64,000 nucleotides of DNA from Luteipulveratus flavus (GTDB taxonomy: Bacteria > Actinomycetota > Actinomycetes > Actinomycetales > Dermatophilaceae): contig NZ_JAROAV010000027.1 of NCBI RefSeq assembly GCF_029439465.1, forward strand, positions 1 to 64,000, read 5' to 3'. The notes under the pieces are model-generated. The model was not told the origin of the DNA. It was given only the letters and a program-made list of their open reading frames with translations, and did no database searches. This document shows positions 37,660 to 46,366 of the stretch, in pieces (position 1 is the stretch's first letter; every line of letters begins with the position of its first letter). Both the position numbers and the translations under genes were made by a program.

Positions 37660-38304
37660 ATGAGTGTCGTTGTCGCGGGAGCCAGCGCCGTCGGTCGGCA
37701 GACCGCTGAGGAAGCAGTCACACCGGCAGGAGCGACCGCCTTCCGCTGGGACGAGGAGATCGACGGCGAGGACGCGGGCGGGGCGTCGCGGCTGGCGCTC
37801 TCGCCGGTCCAGGACCGTGTCCGCGTCGACCTGCGCCGGCTGCAGGCACCGGTGCACATCGTTCCCCGGGTCAGTGTGCCGATGGTTGGACCCGGCAGCA
37901 CCGATCTGTCGGAGATGCGGCCCGTGGTCTCGACGGCGCAGCTGATGCTGCGCGACGTGGACCCGACCCTGCTGGCGGACGGCTGCGCGGGTCCGCGGAC
38001 CCGCGCGGCGATCCTGAGCTTCCAGCGCCTGCACGACCGCGCTCCGACGGGCGCGCTCGGCCCGGACGACTGGCGCCTGCTGTGCACGCGCAACACCCTG
38101 GCCATCGGGTGCACCGGACACGGCGTCCAGGCCTGCCAGTGGCTCCTGAACCACCTCCCGGACGTCGAGCCGCTGGAGATGGACGGCGTCTTCGGGACGG
38201 GCACGTACATGGTGGTGCGCGAGACGCAGCGGCGACTGCGCATGGTCGAGGACGGCGTCCTCGACGTCGGCATGTGGTTCCGCCTGCTGTCCCCGCACGG
38301 CTAG
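37660..38304 (+). CDS. Peptidoglycan-binding-fold protein without signal peptide
   Basis: Protein of 214 aa. Two regions resemble the PG_binding_1 fold: about 84-133 (VSTAQLMLRDVDPTLLADGCAGPRTR then AAILSFQRLHD) and about 146-210 (VQACQWLLNHL...DGVFGTGTYMVVRETQRRL). In each, a helix, a D-G-x-F/C-G-x-x-T turn and a second helix with FQ/TQ are seen. No signal peptide or membrane helix, so a cytoplasmic location is suggested unless exported by another route. The first 65 residues have no recognisable domain. Monocistronic between two terminated units. Function unknown. Confidence 0.7.
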   Translation: MSVVVAGASAVGRQTAEEAVTPAGATAFRWDEEIDGEDAGGASRLALSPVQDRVRVDLRRLQAPVHIVPRVSVPMVGPGSTDLSEMRPVVSTAQLMLRDVDPTLLADGCAGPRTRAAILSFQRLHDRAPTGALGPDDWRLLCTRNTLAIGCTGHGVQACQWLLNHLPDVEPLEMDGVFGTGTYMVVRETQRRLRMVEDGVLDVGMWFRLLSPHG

Positions 38305-38365
38305 GCCCCCGGTCGGCAGCGGCCCGCTGTCGCCTGACGCGCCGGCACCGCATAGCGTCAGCCGG

Positions 38366-40492
38366 GTGAGCAGCACTTCCGACCTTCCGTCGTCGCCTCC
38401 CGTCGCCCGCCGCGTCGACCACGTCCGCGAGCACCACGGCGACCGGTTCGTAGATCCGTGGGAGTGGCTGCGGGACGGGGAGGACCCGGAGGTGATCGCT
38501 CACCTCGAGGCGGAGAACGCCTACACCCGGGCCCGGACGTCCCACCTGGCCGACCTCAGCGAGCAGATCTTCCAGGAGATGCGCTCACGGATCCGCGAGA
38601 CCGACCTGTCGGTGCCGGTGCGGCTGGGCGACTGGTGGTACTACAGCCGCACCCAGGAGGGTGCCCAGTACGAGACCCACTGCCGGTCGCCGTACGACGC
38701 GGACGGCCCTCGTCCGACGCCGGAGCCGGGCCGTCCGGCGCAGGGCGAGCAGGTGCTGCTCGACTCAAACGTCGAGGCCGAGGGGCGCGAGTTCTACGAG
38801 CTCGGCGACCTGGAGGTCAGCGTGGACGGCACGCAGCTCGCGCTGCTGTACGACGTCCGCGGCGACGAGCGCTACGACCTGGAGATCCGGGACATCGAGC
38901 GCGGCAGCGTCGTCGACGACGGGGTGCGCGGTGCCGGCAACGGCCTGGTCTGGTCCCTCTCGGGTGAGTACGTCTTCTACACCCGGCGCGACGAGGCGTG
39001 GCGCGCGTTCCAGGTCTGGCGGCACCGGGTCGGCGGCGACGTCGCCGAGGACGAGCTGATCCTGCAGGAGGACGACGAGCTGTACTCGCTCGGGATCGAG
39101 GCCTCACGCGACGAGCGCTGGCTCGTCGTGCACGTCGAGTCACGCACGACGACCGAGGCACACCTGCTGGACCTGCAGGAACCGACCGGCCCGCTGCAGG
39201 TCGTGCAGCCGCGTACGACGGGTCTGGACTACGGGGTCGAGGTCGACGGCGACCGGGTCCTGGTGGTGCACAACGCCTCTCGCGTCGACTTCGACCTCGC
39301 CTGGGCACCCATCACCGACCCGGGCCGGGACTCGTGGTCCCCGCTGCTGTCGGGGACCGACGGCGAGCGGATCCTCGCCGCGCACGCCTTCGCGTCGTTC
39401 GTCGCCGTGTCGATGCGCAGGGAGGGTCTGCCGGTCGTCCGGGTCATTCCGAAGACCGCGCAGGGCTACGGCGAGCCGGTCGACGTGCCGACCCCCACCG
39501 CGCTGGCGAGGGTCTCGGTCGGGTCCAACCCGGCGTACGAGACCGCGGCTGTGCAGGTCGTGGTCGAGTCCTTCCTCTTCCCCCGCACCGTGCTCGACCT
39601 CGACCCGGCGACGGGGGAGACGCAGGTGCTCAAGCAGCGTGAGGTGCCGGGCTACGACGCCGACCGCTACGTCGAGGAGCGGCTCTGGGCGGAGGCGCCC
39701 GACGGCACGCAGGTGCCGGTCTCACTCGTCCGCCGCCGCGAGCTCGATCCCGACGGGACGAACGCCGGCTTCGTCTACGGGTACGGCTCCTACGAGGTGT
39801 CGATCGACCCGTACTTCTCGGCGGTGCGGCTGTCGATGCTGGACCGAGGCGTCGTGTACGCGGTCGCCCATGTGCGCGGCGGTGGCGAGATGGGCCGCCG
39901 CTGGTGGGACGAGGGCAAGCTGACCGACAAGAAGAACACGTTCACCGACTTCGTCGCCGCCTCGCGGGCCCTGGTCGAGCAGGGTTGGGTGGCGCCGGAC
40001 CGGCTGGTCGCCGAGGGCGGTTCGGCCGGCGGGCTGCTCATCGGCGCGGTGGTCAACATGGCGCCCGAGCTGTACCGGGCGGTCCACGCCGCCGTGCCGT
40101 TCGTCGACGCGCTGACCACGATCCTCGACCCGTCGCTGCCGCTGACCGTGGGGGAGTGGGAGGAGTGGGGCAATCCGCTGGCGGACCCCGAGGTGTACGC
40201 GTACATGAAGTCCTACAGCCCGTACGAGAACATCGAGGCGACCCGCTACCCGGCGATCCTGGCGACGACCAGCCTCAACGACACCCGGGTGTTCTTCGTC
40301 GAGCCGGCCAAGTGGGTGCAGGCGCTGCGGGAGCGGATCACCAGCGACCAGGACGAGCGACCGGTCCTGCTCAAGACCGAGATGGTCGCCGGTCACGGTG
40401 GCCAGAGCGGTCGGTACGACGCCTGGCGTGACGCAGCGTTCGAGACAGCCTTCCTGCTCGACGCCGTCGGAGCCGTCGACCTGCGCGAGTGA
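38366..40492 (+). CDS. ptrB: Oligopeptidase B-like serine peptidase (S9A)
   Basis: Protein of 708 aa. N-terminal region with the opening PVARRVDHVREHHGDRFVDPWEWL typical of prolyl oligopeptidases, a beta-propeller (about 80-420) and a C-terminal alpha/beta-hydrolase. Catalytic residues: Ser553 in GGSAGG, Asp639 in SLNDTRV, His677 in GHGGQSG. Oligopeptidase B cleaves short peptides after Arg/Lys in the cytoplasm. The GTG start lies in GGGTGAGC; no strong ribosome binding site. It ends 3 bp from the stop of the convergent phosphatase gene. Confidence 0.93.
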   Translation: MSSTSDLPSSPPVARRVDHVREHHGDRFVDPWEWLRDGEDPEVIAHLEAENAYTRARTSHLADLSEQIFQEMRSRIRETDLSVPVRLGDWWYYSRTQEGAQYETHCRSPYDADGPRPTPEPGRPAQGEQVLLDSNVEAEGREFYELGDLEVSVDGTQLALLYDVRGDERYDLEIRDIERGSVVDDGVRGAGNGLVWSLSGEYVFYTRRDEAWRAFQVWRHRVGGDVAEDELILQEDDELYSLGIEASRDERWLVVHVESRTTTEAHLLDLQEPTGPLQVVQPRTTGLDYGVEVDGDRVLVVHNASRVDFDLAWAPITDPGRDSWSPLLSGTDGERILAAHAFASFVAVSMRREGLPVVRVIPKTAQGYGEPVDVPTPTALARVSVGSNPAYETAAVQVVVESFLFPRTVLDLDPATGETQVLKQREVPGYDADRYVEERLWAEAPDGTQVPVSLVRRRELDPDGTNAGFVYGYGSYEVSIDPYFSAVRLSMLDRGVVYAVAHVRGGGEMGRRWWDEGKLTDKKNTFTDFVAASRALVEQGWVAPDRLVAEGGSAGGLLIGAVVNMAPELYRAVHAAVPFVDALTTILDPSLPLTVGEWEEWGNPLADPEVYAYMKSYSPYENIEATRYPAILATTSLNDTRVFFVEPAKWVQALRERITSDQDERPVLLKTEMVAGHGGQSGRYDAWRDAAFETAFLLDAVGAVDLRE

Positions 40493-40495
40493 GCC

Positions 40496-41125
40496 TCAGG
40501 TCCACGCGGGCACGTGACCGGTGACCAGATCGTCGGGCAGGTGCCCGAGGTCGCCGATCGTGACGACCTGGGTCTCGCCCGTCGCCCCGACCGCGACGTG
40601 GGTGACCGCGGTGCCCGGCAGGCCGTGCTCGACGGCTCCGGGGTAGCGGTGCTCCAGCTGGCGGTCGCCGACCAGGTCGCGCAGCAGGTCCACGGTCGCA
40701 CCGCCGTGGCAGACCAGTACCGCCGGCCCGTGCCGGGCCTTGCGCGCGGCGCCCCGCAGCGCGCGGGCCATCCGAGCCGCGGTGGCGTGCGAGGAGTCGC
40801 CGATCCGTGGCCGGAAGGCCCGCTCCCGGCAGGTACGGCGCCAGTCGCGCAGGAAGTCCTCTTCGGGCATGGCCTCCGGACCCGGCCAGCTGCTGCGCTC
40901 GCAGAGCTCGTCGACGACGGTCGGCGTGAGACCGACGGCTGCTCCGATGGCCTCGGCGGTCTGCAGCGCGCGGGCCAGCGGTGAGGAGAGCAGCAGGGAG
41001 GGCCGTGCGTCGACCAGGCGCTCGGCGACGGCCGCCGCCTGGCGGCGACCGCGTTCGGACAGTCCCGGATCGCCCGGCGCGGCAGTCTTCTCCGCGTGCT
41101 GGACGATCAGGATGTCCGCGCTCAT
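40496..41125 (-). CDS. Histidine phosphatase family protein with altered RHG motif
   Basis: Protein of 209 aa. Fold signatures of the histidine phosphatase clan: N-terminal VQHAEKTAAPGDPGLSERGRRQA, LLSSPLARALQTAEAI, and CHGGATVDLL with the second His. The first motif is normally RHG or RHAEK; here the Arg is Gln (codon CAG). That Arg contacts phosphate, so activity may be reduced or changed. Downstream gene of a two-gene unit with a universal stress protein (7 bp apart). Confidence 0.85.
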   Translation of the reverse strand: MSADILIVQHAEKTAAPGDPGLSERGRRQAAAVAERLVDARPSLLLSSPLARALQTAEAIGAAVGLTPTVVDELCERSSWPGPEAMPEEDFLRDWRRTCRERAFRPRIGDSSHATAARMARALRGAARKARHGPAVLVCHGGATVDLLRDLVGDRQLEHRYPGAVEHGLPGTAVTHVAVGATGETQVVTIGDLGHLPDDLVTGHVPAWT

Positions 41126-41132
41126 GGCCGGC

Positions 41133-41993
41133 TCAGCGGGCCACCGCGACGGCGCACCCGGCGTGCGCGAGGACGCTGTGCGCGACGTGCCCGAGGGTCA
41201 GGCCGGGGAAGCCCCCGCTCCCGCGTGGTCCGACGACCAGCACGTCACTGCTGTGGGACTCGTGCACGAGAGTCCGGGCCGGGTTGCCCTGACTGATCTC
41301 CGTGCGGACCTTCACCTGCGGATGGGCCTTCTGGTGGGACTCGATCCGCGACCCGATCACCTCGGCGCACCGACGGGCGTAGTCGCTCCAGCTGGCGTCG
41401 CCGGCCAGGCCGGGGTCACGGGCGTCGCGCGGCTGCCAGGCGTGCACGCACAGCAGCTCCGCCTCCAGCAGCTCCGCCTCCCGGAACGCCCAGGCAAGGG
41501 AGGCGTCGTCCTCACGGTCGACCCCGACGGTGACCCGCCCGAACGTGCCGGGCGCGTGCTCGGTGCGGACGACGACGACCGGGCAGTGGCCGTGCGAGGC
41601 GACGTGCAGCGCCGTCGCGCCGAGGCTGCCGAAGTGCGCCATGGAGTCGGTGTGCGAGCCCAGCACGACCATCTCCGCGCGCTCGGAGGCGCGGATCAGC
41701 GGCGCTGCCGGGAAGGACTCCGGGTGGGCGGTGCTCACCTGGATCGTCTTGTCGCGCAGCGCCACCCGGCTCCTCGCCCGGGACAGCAGCTGGTCACCCG
41801 CCGCACGAACGGTGTCGTACGTCGACCCCTCGCCCCAGGCGACCTCGGCGAGCTCGGGGCTGTACGCCGTGATCAGGTGTAGAGGGAGCCGCGTCCGGCG
41901 CGCGTGGTCCGCGGCCCAGTCGAGGGCGGCGAGGCCCGCGCTGGAGCTGTCGATGCCGACCACGATGCTGCCGGGCTGGACGGTGCCTTCCAT
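41133..41993 (-). CDS. Tandem universal stress protein
   Basis: Protein of 286 aa with two UspA domains: residues about 8-140 (IVVGIDSSSAGLAALDWAADHA ... GSHTDSMAHFGSLGATALHVA) and about 150-286 (VTVGVDREDDASLAWAF ... GPRGSGGFPGLTLGHVAHSVL). The second domain has the full ATP-binding G-x2-G-x9-G(S/H) pattern; the first is degenerate. The ATG at 41993 has GAGAAGG upstream; the frame further upstream is not needed. Probably a stress or hypoxia response protein. Co-directional with the histidine phosphatase gene. Confidence 0.9.
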   Translation of the reverse strand: MEGTVQPGSIVVGIDSSSAGLAALDWAADHARRTRLPLHLITAYSPELAEVAWGEGSTYDTVRAAGDQLLSRARSRVALRDKTIQVSTAHPESFPAAPLIRASERAEMVVLGSHTDSMAHFGSLGATALHVASHGHCPVVVVRTEHAPGTFGRVTVGVDREDDASLAWAFREAELLEAELLCVHAWQPRDARDPGLAGDASWSDYARRCAEVIGSRIESHQKAHPQVKVRTEISQGNPARTLVHESHSSDVLVVGPRGSGGFPGLTLGHVAHSVLAHAGCAVAVAR

Positions 41994-42127
41994 GATGACC
42001 TTCTCTCGGGTCGCATGGCGGCGGGGACGTCGAACGTCGACCGTCGTCACAGGCCTGGTGACCTGGTCCTTCGATGGTAGGGGCGCAGTCTGGAAAGTCA
42101 CTGACCTCCGGCGCCGGTGTCGCGGAG

Positions 42128-42541
42128 TCAGTCCGCGAGAGCCGCGCGGAGGGTGTCGCCGTACGAGGCCTGCTCACCGTCGGCGTACCGGTGTCGCGGC
42201 CAGAAGAAGCCGCGCAGCCCGTCGCCCTTGGTGCGCGGGACGACGTGGCAGTGCAGGTGCGCGACGCTCTGGGAGACGACGTTGTTGATCGCGACGAAGC
42301 TGCCCTGCGCATCCAGGGCGCCGGGCAGCCGGGCGGCCACGTGCTGCACCTCGGTGAAGTACGGCGGCAGCTGGTCAGCGGGCAGCTCGGGCAGCGTGAC
42401 GACGTGCTCGCGGGGCACGACGAGGACGTGGCCCTTCTGCACCGGGCGGGCGTCGAGGAAGGCGACGGTCGCGTCGGTCTCCCGGACGACCTCTGCCTCC
42501 ACCTCACCCGACACGATCCGGCAGAACACGCAGTCGCTCAT
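42128..42541 (-). CDS. HIT-family nucleotide hydrolase
   Basis: Protein of 137 aa. The histidine triad is HLHCHVVP (about 93-100), and the N-terminal CVFCRIVSGE has the Cys pair of zinc-binding HIT proteins. Family members hydrolyse or transfer nucleoside monophosphates from adenylated substrates such as AMP-lysine or Ap4A. Start ATG overlaps the DUF4031 stop by one base, indicating co-translation. Confidence 0.92.
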   Translation of the reverse strand: MSDCVFCRIVSGEVEAEVVRETDATVAFLDARPVQKGHVLVVPREHVVTLPELPADQLPPYFTEVQHVAARLPGALDAQGSFVAINNVVSQSVAHLHCHVVPRTKGDGLRGFFWPRHRYADGEQASYGDTLRAALAD

Positions 42542-42813
42542 CAGCCGCGACCTCTGCCGGCGGCCGGACGGCGCAGGCCGCTCCCGAGCAGGCGGCGGAT
42601 CAGCTCACGCCCTTCGACCGGCACCGCGCCCGCGGCGACCGCGTCGTCGTACAACCGTTGTGGGACGTCGTAGTGGTCCTCGTCGAACAGCCGGTCCGGC
42701 AGGCCGATCCGGCCGGCCATCTGGTGCAGCTCGTCCAGCGACTCGTCGCTCACGAGGTGTGACCACACCGTGCCGTACCCGGGCCAGATCGGCGGATCGA
42801 TGAGCACGGTCAT
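42541..42813 (-). CDS. DUF4031-domain small protein
   Basis: Protein of 90 aa beginning MTVLIDPPIWPGYGTVWSHL, the recognisable DUF4031 signature, with VSDESLDELHQMA and FDEDHYDVP after it. Function unknown. It is first in a two-gene unit with the HIT gene and divergent from the YCII-like gene over 49 bp. The same small gene often neighbours HIT or phosphatase genes in actinobacteria, from memory. Confidence 0.8.
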   Translation of the reverse strand: MTVLIDPPIWPGYGTVWSHLVSDESLDELHQMAGRIGLPDRLFDEDHYDVPQRLYDDAVAAGAVPVEGRELIRRLLGSGLRRPAAGRGRG

Positions 42814-42862
42814 GCGCCCACTCTGCCAGGTGGGTCGACCCGGCGAGCCTACGATCGGCGCC

Positions 42863-43213
42863 ATGGACTTCGACCGGTACACGGTGGTTCTGCTGGTGAC
42901 CCCCGACGATCCGCCACGGCTCTCCGAGTTCGAGGCGGACCGGCTGCAGGACGCGCACCTGAGCCACCTCGCCGACCTCCACGACCGCGGCGTGCTGCTG
43001 GCGGCCGGTCCGCTGGACGACCAGAGCGGCTCGCGCCACTTCCGCGGGTTGTCGATCCTGCGGTGCGAGCGCGAGGAGGCGCTGCGGCTCAAGGGCGAGG
43101 ACCCCGCCGTTCGCGCAGGAGTGTTCGAGCTCGTCGCGATGCCGTGGATGCTCCCCGCCGGAGCCGTGCACTTCACGCCGACGACCTTCCCGCGGTCGAC
43201 GCGCGACGTCTGA
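42863..43213 (+). CDS. YCII-related protein
   Basis: Protein of 116 aa of the YCII fold: YTVVLLVTPDDPPRLSEFEADRLQDAHLSHLADL followed by GVLLAAGPLDDQ, where the conserved His and the D/G pair of YCII proteins are seen. These are dimeric ferredoxin-like proteins with unclear enzymatic role. ATG at 42863; ribosome binding site weak. Convergent with the nucleotidyltransferase gene across a 51-bp gap with no clear terminator. Confidence 0.75.
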   Translation: MDFDRYTVVLLVTPDDPPRLSEFEADRLQDAHLSHLADLHDRGVLLAAGPLDDQSGSRHFRGLSILRCEREEALRLKGEDPAVRAGVFELVAMPWMLPAGAVHFTPTTFPRSTRDV

Positions 43214-43264
43214 GGTCCTCGGTGAACACAACGCCACGCTGACCTGCGCGAACGTCTGTGCGGC

Positions 43265-44089
43265 TCACGCCGAGTCAGCGGCCGTTCCTTCCTCGGCCGG
43301 CAGCTCGGTGTCGCCGGCGAGGATGTTCAGCGTCAGCTGTGCCTGGGTCCGGTGCTCCTCGGGCAGGACTCGCCACGCTGGGTGGGCGGCGACGAGGTGG
43401 GCGACGAGAGTGGCAATCCGGCGGCGGTCGGAGCCCGTGAATCCTGCTCGCTCGGCGAACGGGTCCTCGATGCAGGCAAGGAGGGCTGCGGCGTCGAAGA
43501 TGTGGCGATCGCGATCACGCGAGTCCGCGGTGTAGGCCGCGGCCTTGATGATCATGGCGCCGAACGGACGAGGCACCGAGATCGTCGCCGTGGTGCCAGG
43601 CGTGATGTCCATGTGAGCGTTGATGGTTCGGCGCAGCGCCTGGGTACCGCCTTCGATGCGGATCATCTCACGGCCACGGAGCTTCTCGACCACCCGACGC
43701 GCGGGATGGTCGGCGATGAGGACGTCCACCTGATCGTCCGCCCTGCCGGCGATGAGGTCGACGGTGGTGGCGCCGCGCACGAAACGATGCGCGGTGTTGT
43801 TGCGTGGGTCGATGCTCGGCTGCAGTCGGTAGCCGAGCGTCTCCAGCGCAGCGGCGACCTGATTCGGCACTCCGCGCAGCGTCTCGATGTGCAGGACGAT
43901 GTCGACGTCGTTGGTCGGGCGCACGACGCCCAGCCCGTGATGCATGGTGTGGAGCTGGGTCATCAGGCCGCCGACGAGGGTCCAGCTTCCGGTCGGCAGC
44001 GCATCGTCCAGCTCTGCGACGCTCGGCCAGGGCGCCGGCCAGCCACCGGGAGCCGGATCGACCTGGATCTCGGGGCGATCCGCCCTCAT
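43265..44089 (-). CDS. AbiEii-like nucleotidyltransferase (putative toxin)
   Basis: Protein of 274 aa with a nucleotidyltransferase fold: Gly40-Gly41 in TLVGGLMTQLH, the metal-binding pair Asp61 and Asp63 in RPTNDVDIVLHI, a third acid Asp111 in ATTVDLIAG, and a later K-x-x-A...D-x-x-D region (IIKAAAYTADSRDRDRHIFD, 180-199) like that of AbiEii/MenT toxins, which modify tRNA 3' ends or other targets. ATG at 44089 overlaps the stop of the upstream helix-turn-helix gene by 4 bp. Toxin role is inferred from fold and pairing; it could instead be another minimal nucleotidyltransferase. Confidence 0.72.
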   Translation of the reverse strand: MRADRPEIQVDPAPGGWPAPWPSVAELDDALPTGSWTLVGGLMTQLHTMHHGLGVVRPTNDVDIVLHIETLRGVPNQVAAALETLGYRLQPSIDPRNNTAHRFVRGATTVDLIAGRADDQVDVLIADHPARRVVEKLRGREMIRIEGGTQALRRTINAHMDITPGTTATISVPRPFGAMIIKAAAYTADSRDRDRHIFDAAALLACIEDPFAERAGFTGSDRRRIATLVAHLVAAHPAWRVLPEEHRTQAQLTLNILAGDTELPAEEGTAADSA

Positions 44090-44754
44090 CGGTACGCGTC
44101 CAGCACATCTGCCAGCACTCGCCGGCCGGCACCGCGCATACGCGGGTCTGTGCTTGTCGCCGCATCCAGCGCTGCGACGACCGGTGAGCCGACCAGCTCG
44201 CGGACTCGGTCGACGTCGAACTCGGTCACGCGCAGTGTGACCGCGCCGTTCATGCTTGCGCGCAGCCCGAGGGTGCGGACCACGGCATCCACCTCGCCGG
44301 CGTCGATGTAGCCGTCGATGCCGTCGCCGATGGTGTGGGCGATGCCGAGGGATCGCGTGCTCGAGGTCGCGACAATGCTCCGCAGCCGGGGGATCGCAGC
44401 GCGGTGGGCGTCGAAGGTGTGAAGCCGAGCACGGTCGCGCATCCGGGTGAGCAGGTCCTGGACCTCGGTGAGCTCGCGCAGGGTCCGCCGCAGGCGGGAG
44501 GACTGGGTGGCTCCCAGCCAGTCCGCGTCCTGCCCGGCGAGCATCGCGACCGCGGCCCAGGCGGTGTGCTCCGCCCAGGTTCGCGTGCGTCCCTGACGCT
44601 GCGACTGAAGGTAGCGGTCGACGGTGGAGCGGTCGATCAGCCCACGAGCGACGCGGCCGAGCGCGCCGGAGTCGGCCAGGCGTCGGGCATGACGCGTCGA
44701 CACTCCGAGGGTCTTCGCCGCTTCCTCGATGGTGAGGAATTCTCCGCCGTGCAC
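44086..44754 (-). CDS. Excisionase-type helix-turn-helix protein (putative antitoxin/regulator)
   Basis: Protein of 222 aa. Residues about 6-50 form a MerR/excisionase-like helix-turn-helix with wing (FLTIEEAAKTLGVSTRHARR ... STVDRYLQSQ). The remaining 165 residues are an alpha-rich domain not recognised, opening RTRTWAEHTAWAAVAMLAG. The GTG at 44754 is the likely start; AAGGA lies 11 bases upstream. Its stop overlaps the nucleotidyltransferase start, so both are made from one message in regulator-first order, as in AbiE type IV systems. The promoter region contains an AT-rich palindrome, suggesting autoregulation. Confidence 0.75.
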   Translation of the reverse strand: MHGGEFLTIEEAAKTLGVSTRHARRLADSGALGRVARGLIDRSTVDRYLQSQRQGRTRTWAEHTAWAAVAMLAGQDADWLGATQSSRLRRTLRELTEVQDLLTRMRDRARLHTFDAHRAAIPRLRSIVATSSTRSLGIAHTIGDGIDGYIDAGEVDAVVRTLGLRASMNGAVTLRVTEFDVDRVRELVGSPVVAALDAATSTDPRMRGAGRRVLADVLDAYR

Positions 44755-44755
44755 A

Positions 44756-44787
44756 ACAGATAATGTCCTTCATCGGACTTAATCTGT
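44756..44787. promoter_or_regulatory. Imperfect palindrome at the start of the HTH/nucleotidyltransferase operon
   Basis: ACAGATAATGTCC (44756-44768) and GGACTTAATCTGT (44775-44787) are inverted copies with two mismatches around a 6-base spacer. It ends one base before the GTG of the helix-turn-helix gene and would cover its promoter and ribosome binding site. Locally AT-rich, unlike the surroundings. Confidence 0.6.
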
Positions 44788-44798
44788 AAAGAGCGAAT

Positions 44799-44836
44799 CA
44801 CAGTGGCCCCGAGGATTCCTCCGCGGGGCCACTGTG
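44799..44836 (-). terminator. Terminator after glnA
   Basis: CACAGTGGCCCC (44799-44810) pairs perfectly with GGGGCCACTGTG (44825-44836) around a 14-base loop. It lies downstream of glnA on the minus strand, about 105 bases past its stop, and is followed on that strand by TGATTCGCTCTTT, a modest T-rich run. Confidence 0.75.
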
Positions 44837-44941
44837 CATTGCGCCGATCAGATGTCGTTCCCGATGACGCCATCTTCCGGGGCTCGGCTGCGGCCGGCGG
44901 CTGCTCCTTCGTCGCGACGCCGCCGACCTCCGCCTCACTCC

Positions 44942-46366
44942 TCAGATGTCGTAGTACATCTCGAACTCGTGCGGGTGCGGCCGGAAGCGGATCGGGTCGA
45001 CCTCGTTGGTCCGCTTGTAGTCGATCCACGTCGAGATGAGGTCCTCGGTGAACACGTCGCCCTCGGTGAGGTAGTCGTGGTCGGCCTCGAGCGCGTCCAG
45101 CACGGCCGGCAGCGATGCCGGGACCTGGGCGATGTTCTCGTGCTCCTCGGGCGGCAGCTCGTACAGGTCCTTGTCCACCGGCTCCGGCGGCTCGATGCGG
45201 TTCTTGATGCCGTCCAGGCCCGCCATCAGCTGGGCCGAGAAGCACAGGAACGGGTTGCTCGACGGGTCCGGCACGCGGAACTCCACCCGCTTGGCCTTCG
45301 GCGAGGAGCCCGTGATCGGGATGCGCACGCACGCTGAACGGTTGCGGGCGGAGTACACCAGGTTGACCGGGGCCTCGTAGCCCGGCACCAGACGGTGGTA
45401 GGAGTTCATCGTCGGGTTGGTGAACGCCAGCAGCGACGGGGCGTGCTTGAGCAGACCGCCGATGTACCAGCGGGCGATGTCGGACAGGCCGCCGTAGCCC
45501 TTCTCGTCGTAGAAGAGCGGCTCCCCGTCCTTCCACAGCGACTGGTGGGTGTGCATGCCCGAGCCGTTGTCGCCGAAGAGCGGCTTCGGCATGAACGTCG
45601 CCGACTTGCCGGCTGCGAACGCGGCGTTCTTGACGACGTACTTGAACTTCATGATGTCGTCGCCGGAGAGCTGGAGGGTGTTGAACTTGTAGTTGATCTC
45701 CTGCTGGCCCGCGGTGCCCACCTCGTGGTGCGCGCGCTCGACCTCGAGGCCGACCTGCGCCAGCTTGAGCACGATGTCGTCACGCAGGTCGGCGAAGTGG
45801 TCCACCGGCGGGACGGGGAAGTAGCCGCCCTTGTAGCGGGTCTTGTAGCCCTGGTTGCCTCCCTCCTCCTCGCGCCCGGAGTTCCACGCGGCCTCGACCG
45901 AGTCGATGAAGTAGTAGCCGGCGTTCTGCTTGGTCTCGAAGCGGACGTCGTCGAAGATGTAGAACTCGGCCTCGGCACCGAAGAACGCGGTGTCGGCGAT
46001 GCCGGTCGACTTCAGGTACGCCTCGGCCTTCGCGGCGATGTTGCGCGGGTCGCGGCTGTACGGCTCGCCGGTGAACGGGTCCACGATGGAGAAGTTCATG
46101 ACGAGCGTCTTGTTCTTGCGGAACGGGTCGACGTACGCGGTCGACGGGTCCGGGATGAGCTTCATGTCCGACTCGTGGATCGCCTGGAAGCCGCGGATCG
46201 AGGAGCCGTCGAACATCTGGCCGTTCTCGAAGGCGTCCGCGTCGAACGTCTCCGCCGGCACGTTGAAGTGCTGCATCACGCCCGGCAGGTCACAGAACCG
46301 GATGTCGATGAACTGCACGCCTTCGTCCTTGATGAACTTCAGGACCTCATCAGCGCTGGTGAACAT
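44942..46366 (-). CDS. glnA: Glutamine synthetase type I
   Basis: Protein of 474 aa. It makes glutamine from glutamate, ammonia and ATP as a dodecamer. Motifs: [11 protein letters not shown] and FDGSSIRGF near the N-terminus, [10 protein letters not shown] with metal-binding Glu, [12 protein letters not shown], and [20 protein letters not shown]. The C-terminal DLYELPPEE carries the Tyr that is adenylylated in GlnA1-type enzymes, so GlnE control is expected. The ATG at 46366 has a perfect AGGAGG upstream; the in-frame extension upstream is not coding. Monocistronic. Confidence 0.97.
   Translation of the reverse strand: MFTSADEVLKFIKDEGVQFIDIRFCDLPGVMQHFNVPAETFDADAFENGQMFDGSSIRGFQAIHESDMKLIPDPSTAYVDPFRKNKTLVMNFSIVDPFTGEPYSRDPRNIAAKAEAYLKSTGIADTAFFGAEAEFYIFDDVRFETKQNAGYYFIDSVEAAWNSGREEEGGNQGYKTRYKGGYFPVPPVDHFADLRDDIVLKLAQVGLEVERAHHEVGTAGQQEINYKFNTLQLSGDDIMKFKYVVKNAAFAAGKSATFMPKPLFGDNGSGMHTHQSLWKDGEPLFYDEKGYGGLSDIARWYIGGLLKHAPSLLAFTNPTMNSYHRLVPGYEAPVNLVYSARNRSACVRIPITGSSPKAKRVEFRVPDPSSNPFLCFSAQLMAGLDGIKNRIEPPEPVDKDLYELPPEEHENIAQVPASLPAVLDALEADHDYLTEGDVFTEDLISTWIDYKRTNEVDPIRFRPHPHEFEMYYDI

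Noticed and set aside
43265-44773. Single 502-codon reading covering the nucleotidyltransferase and the HTH gene region
   Set aside because: The upstream part is a shadow frame of the helix-turn-helix gene; the ATG at 44089 with 4-bp overlap and a clean domain start is the better model.
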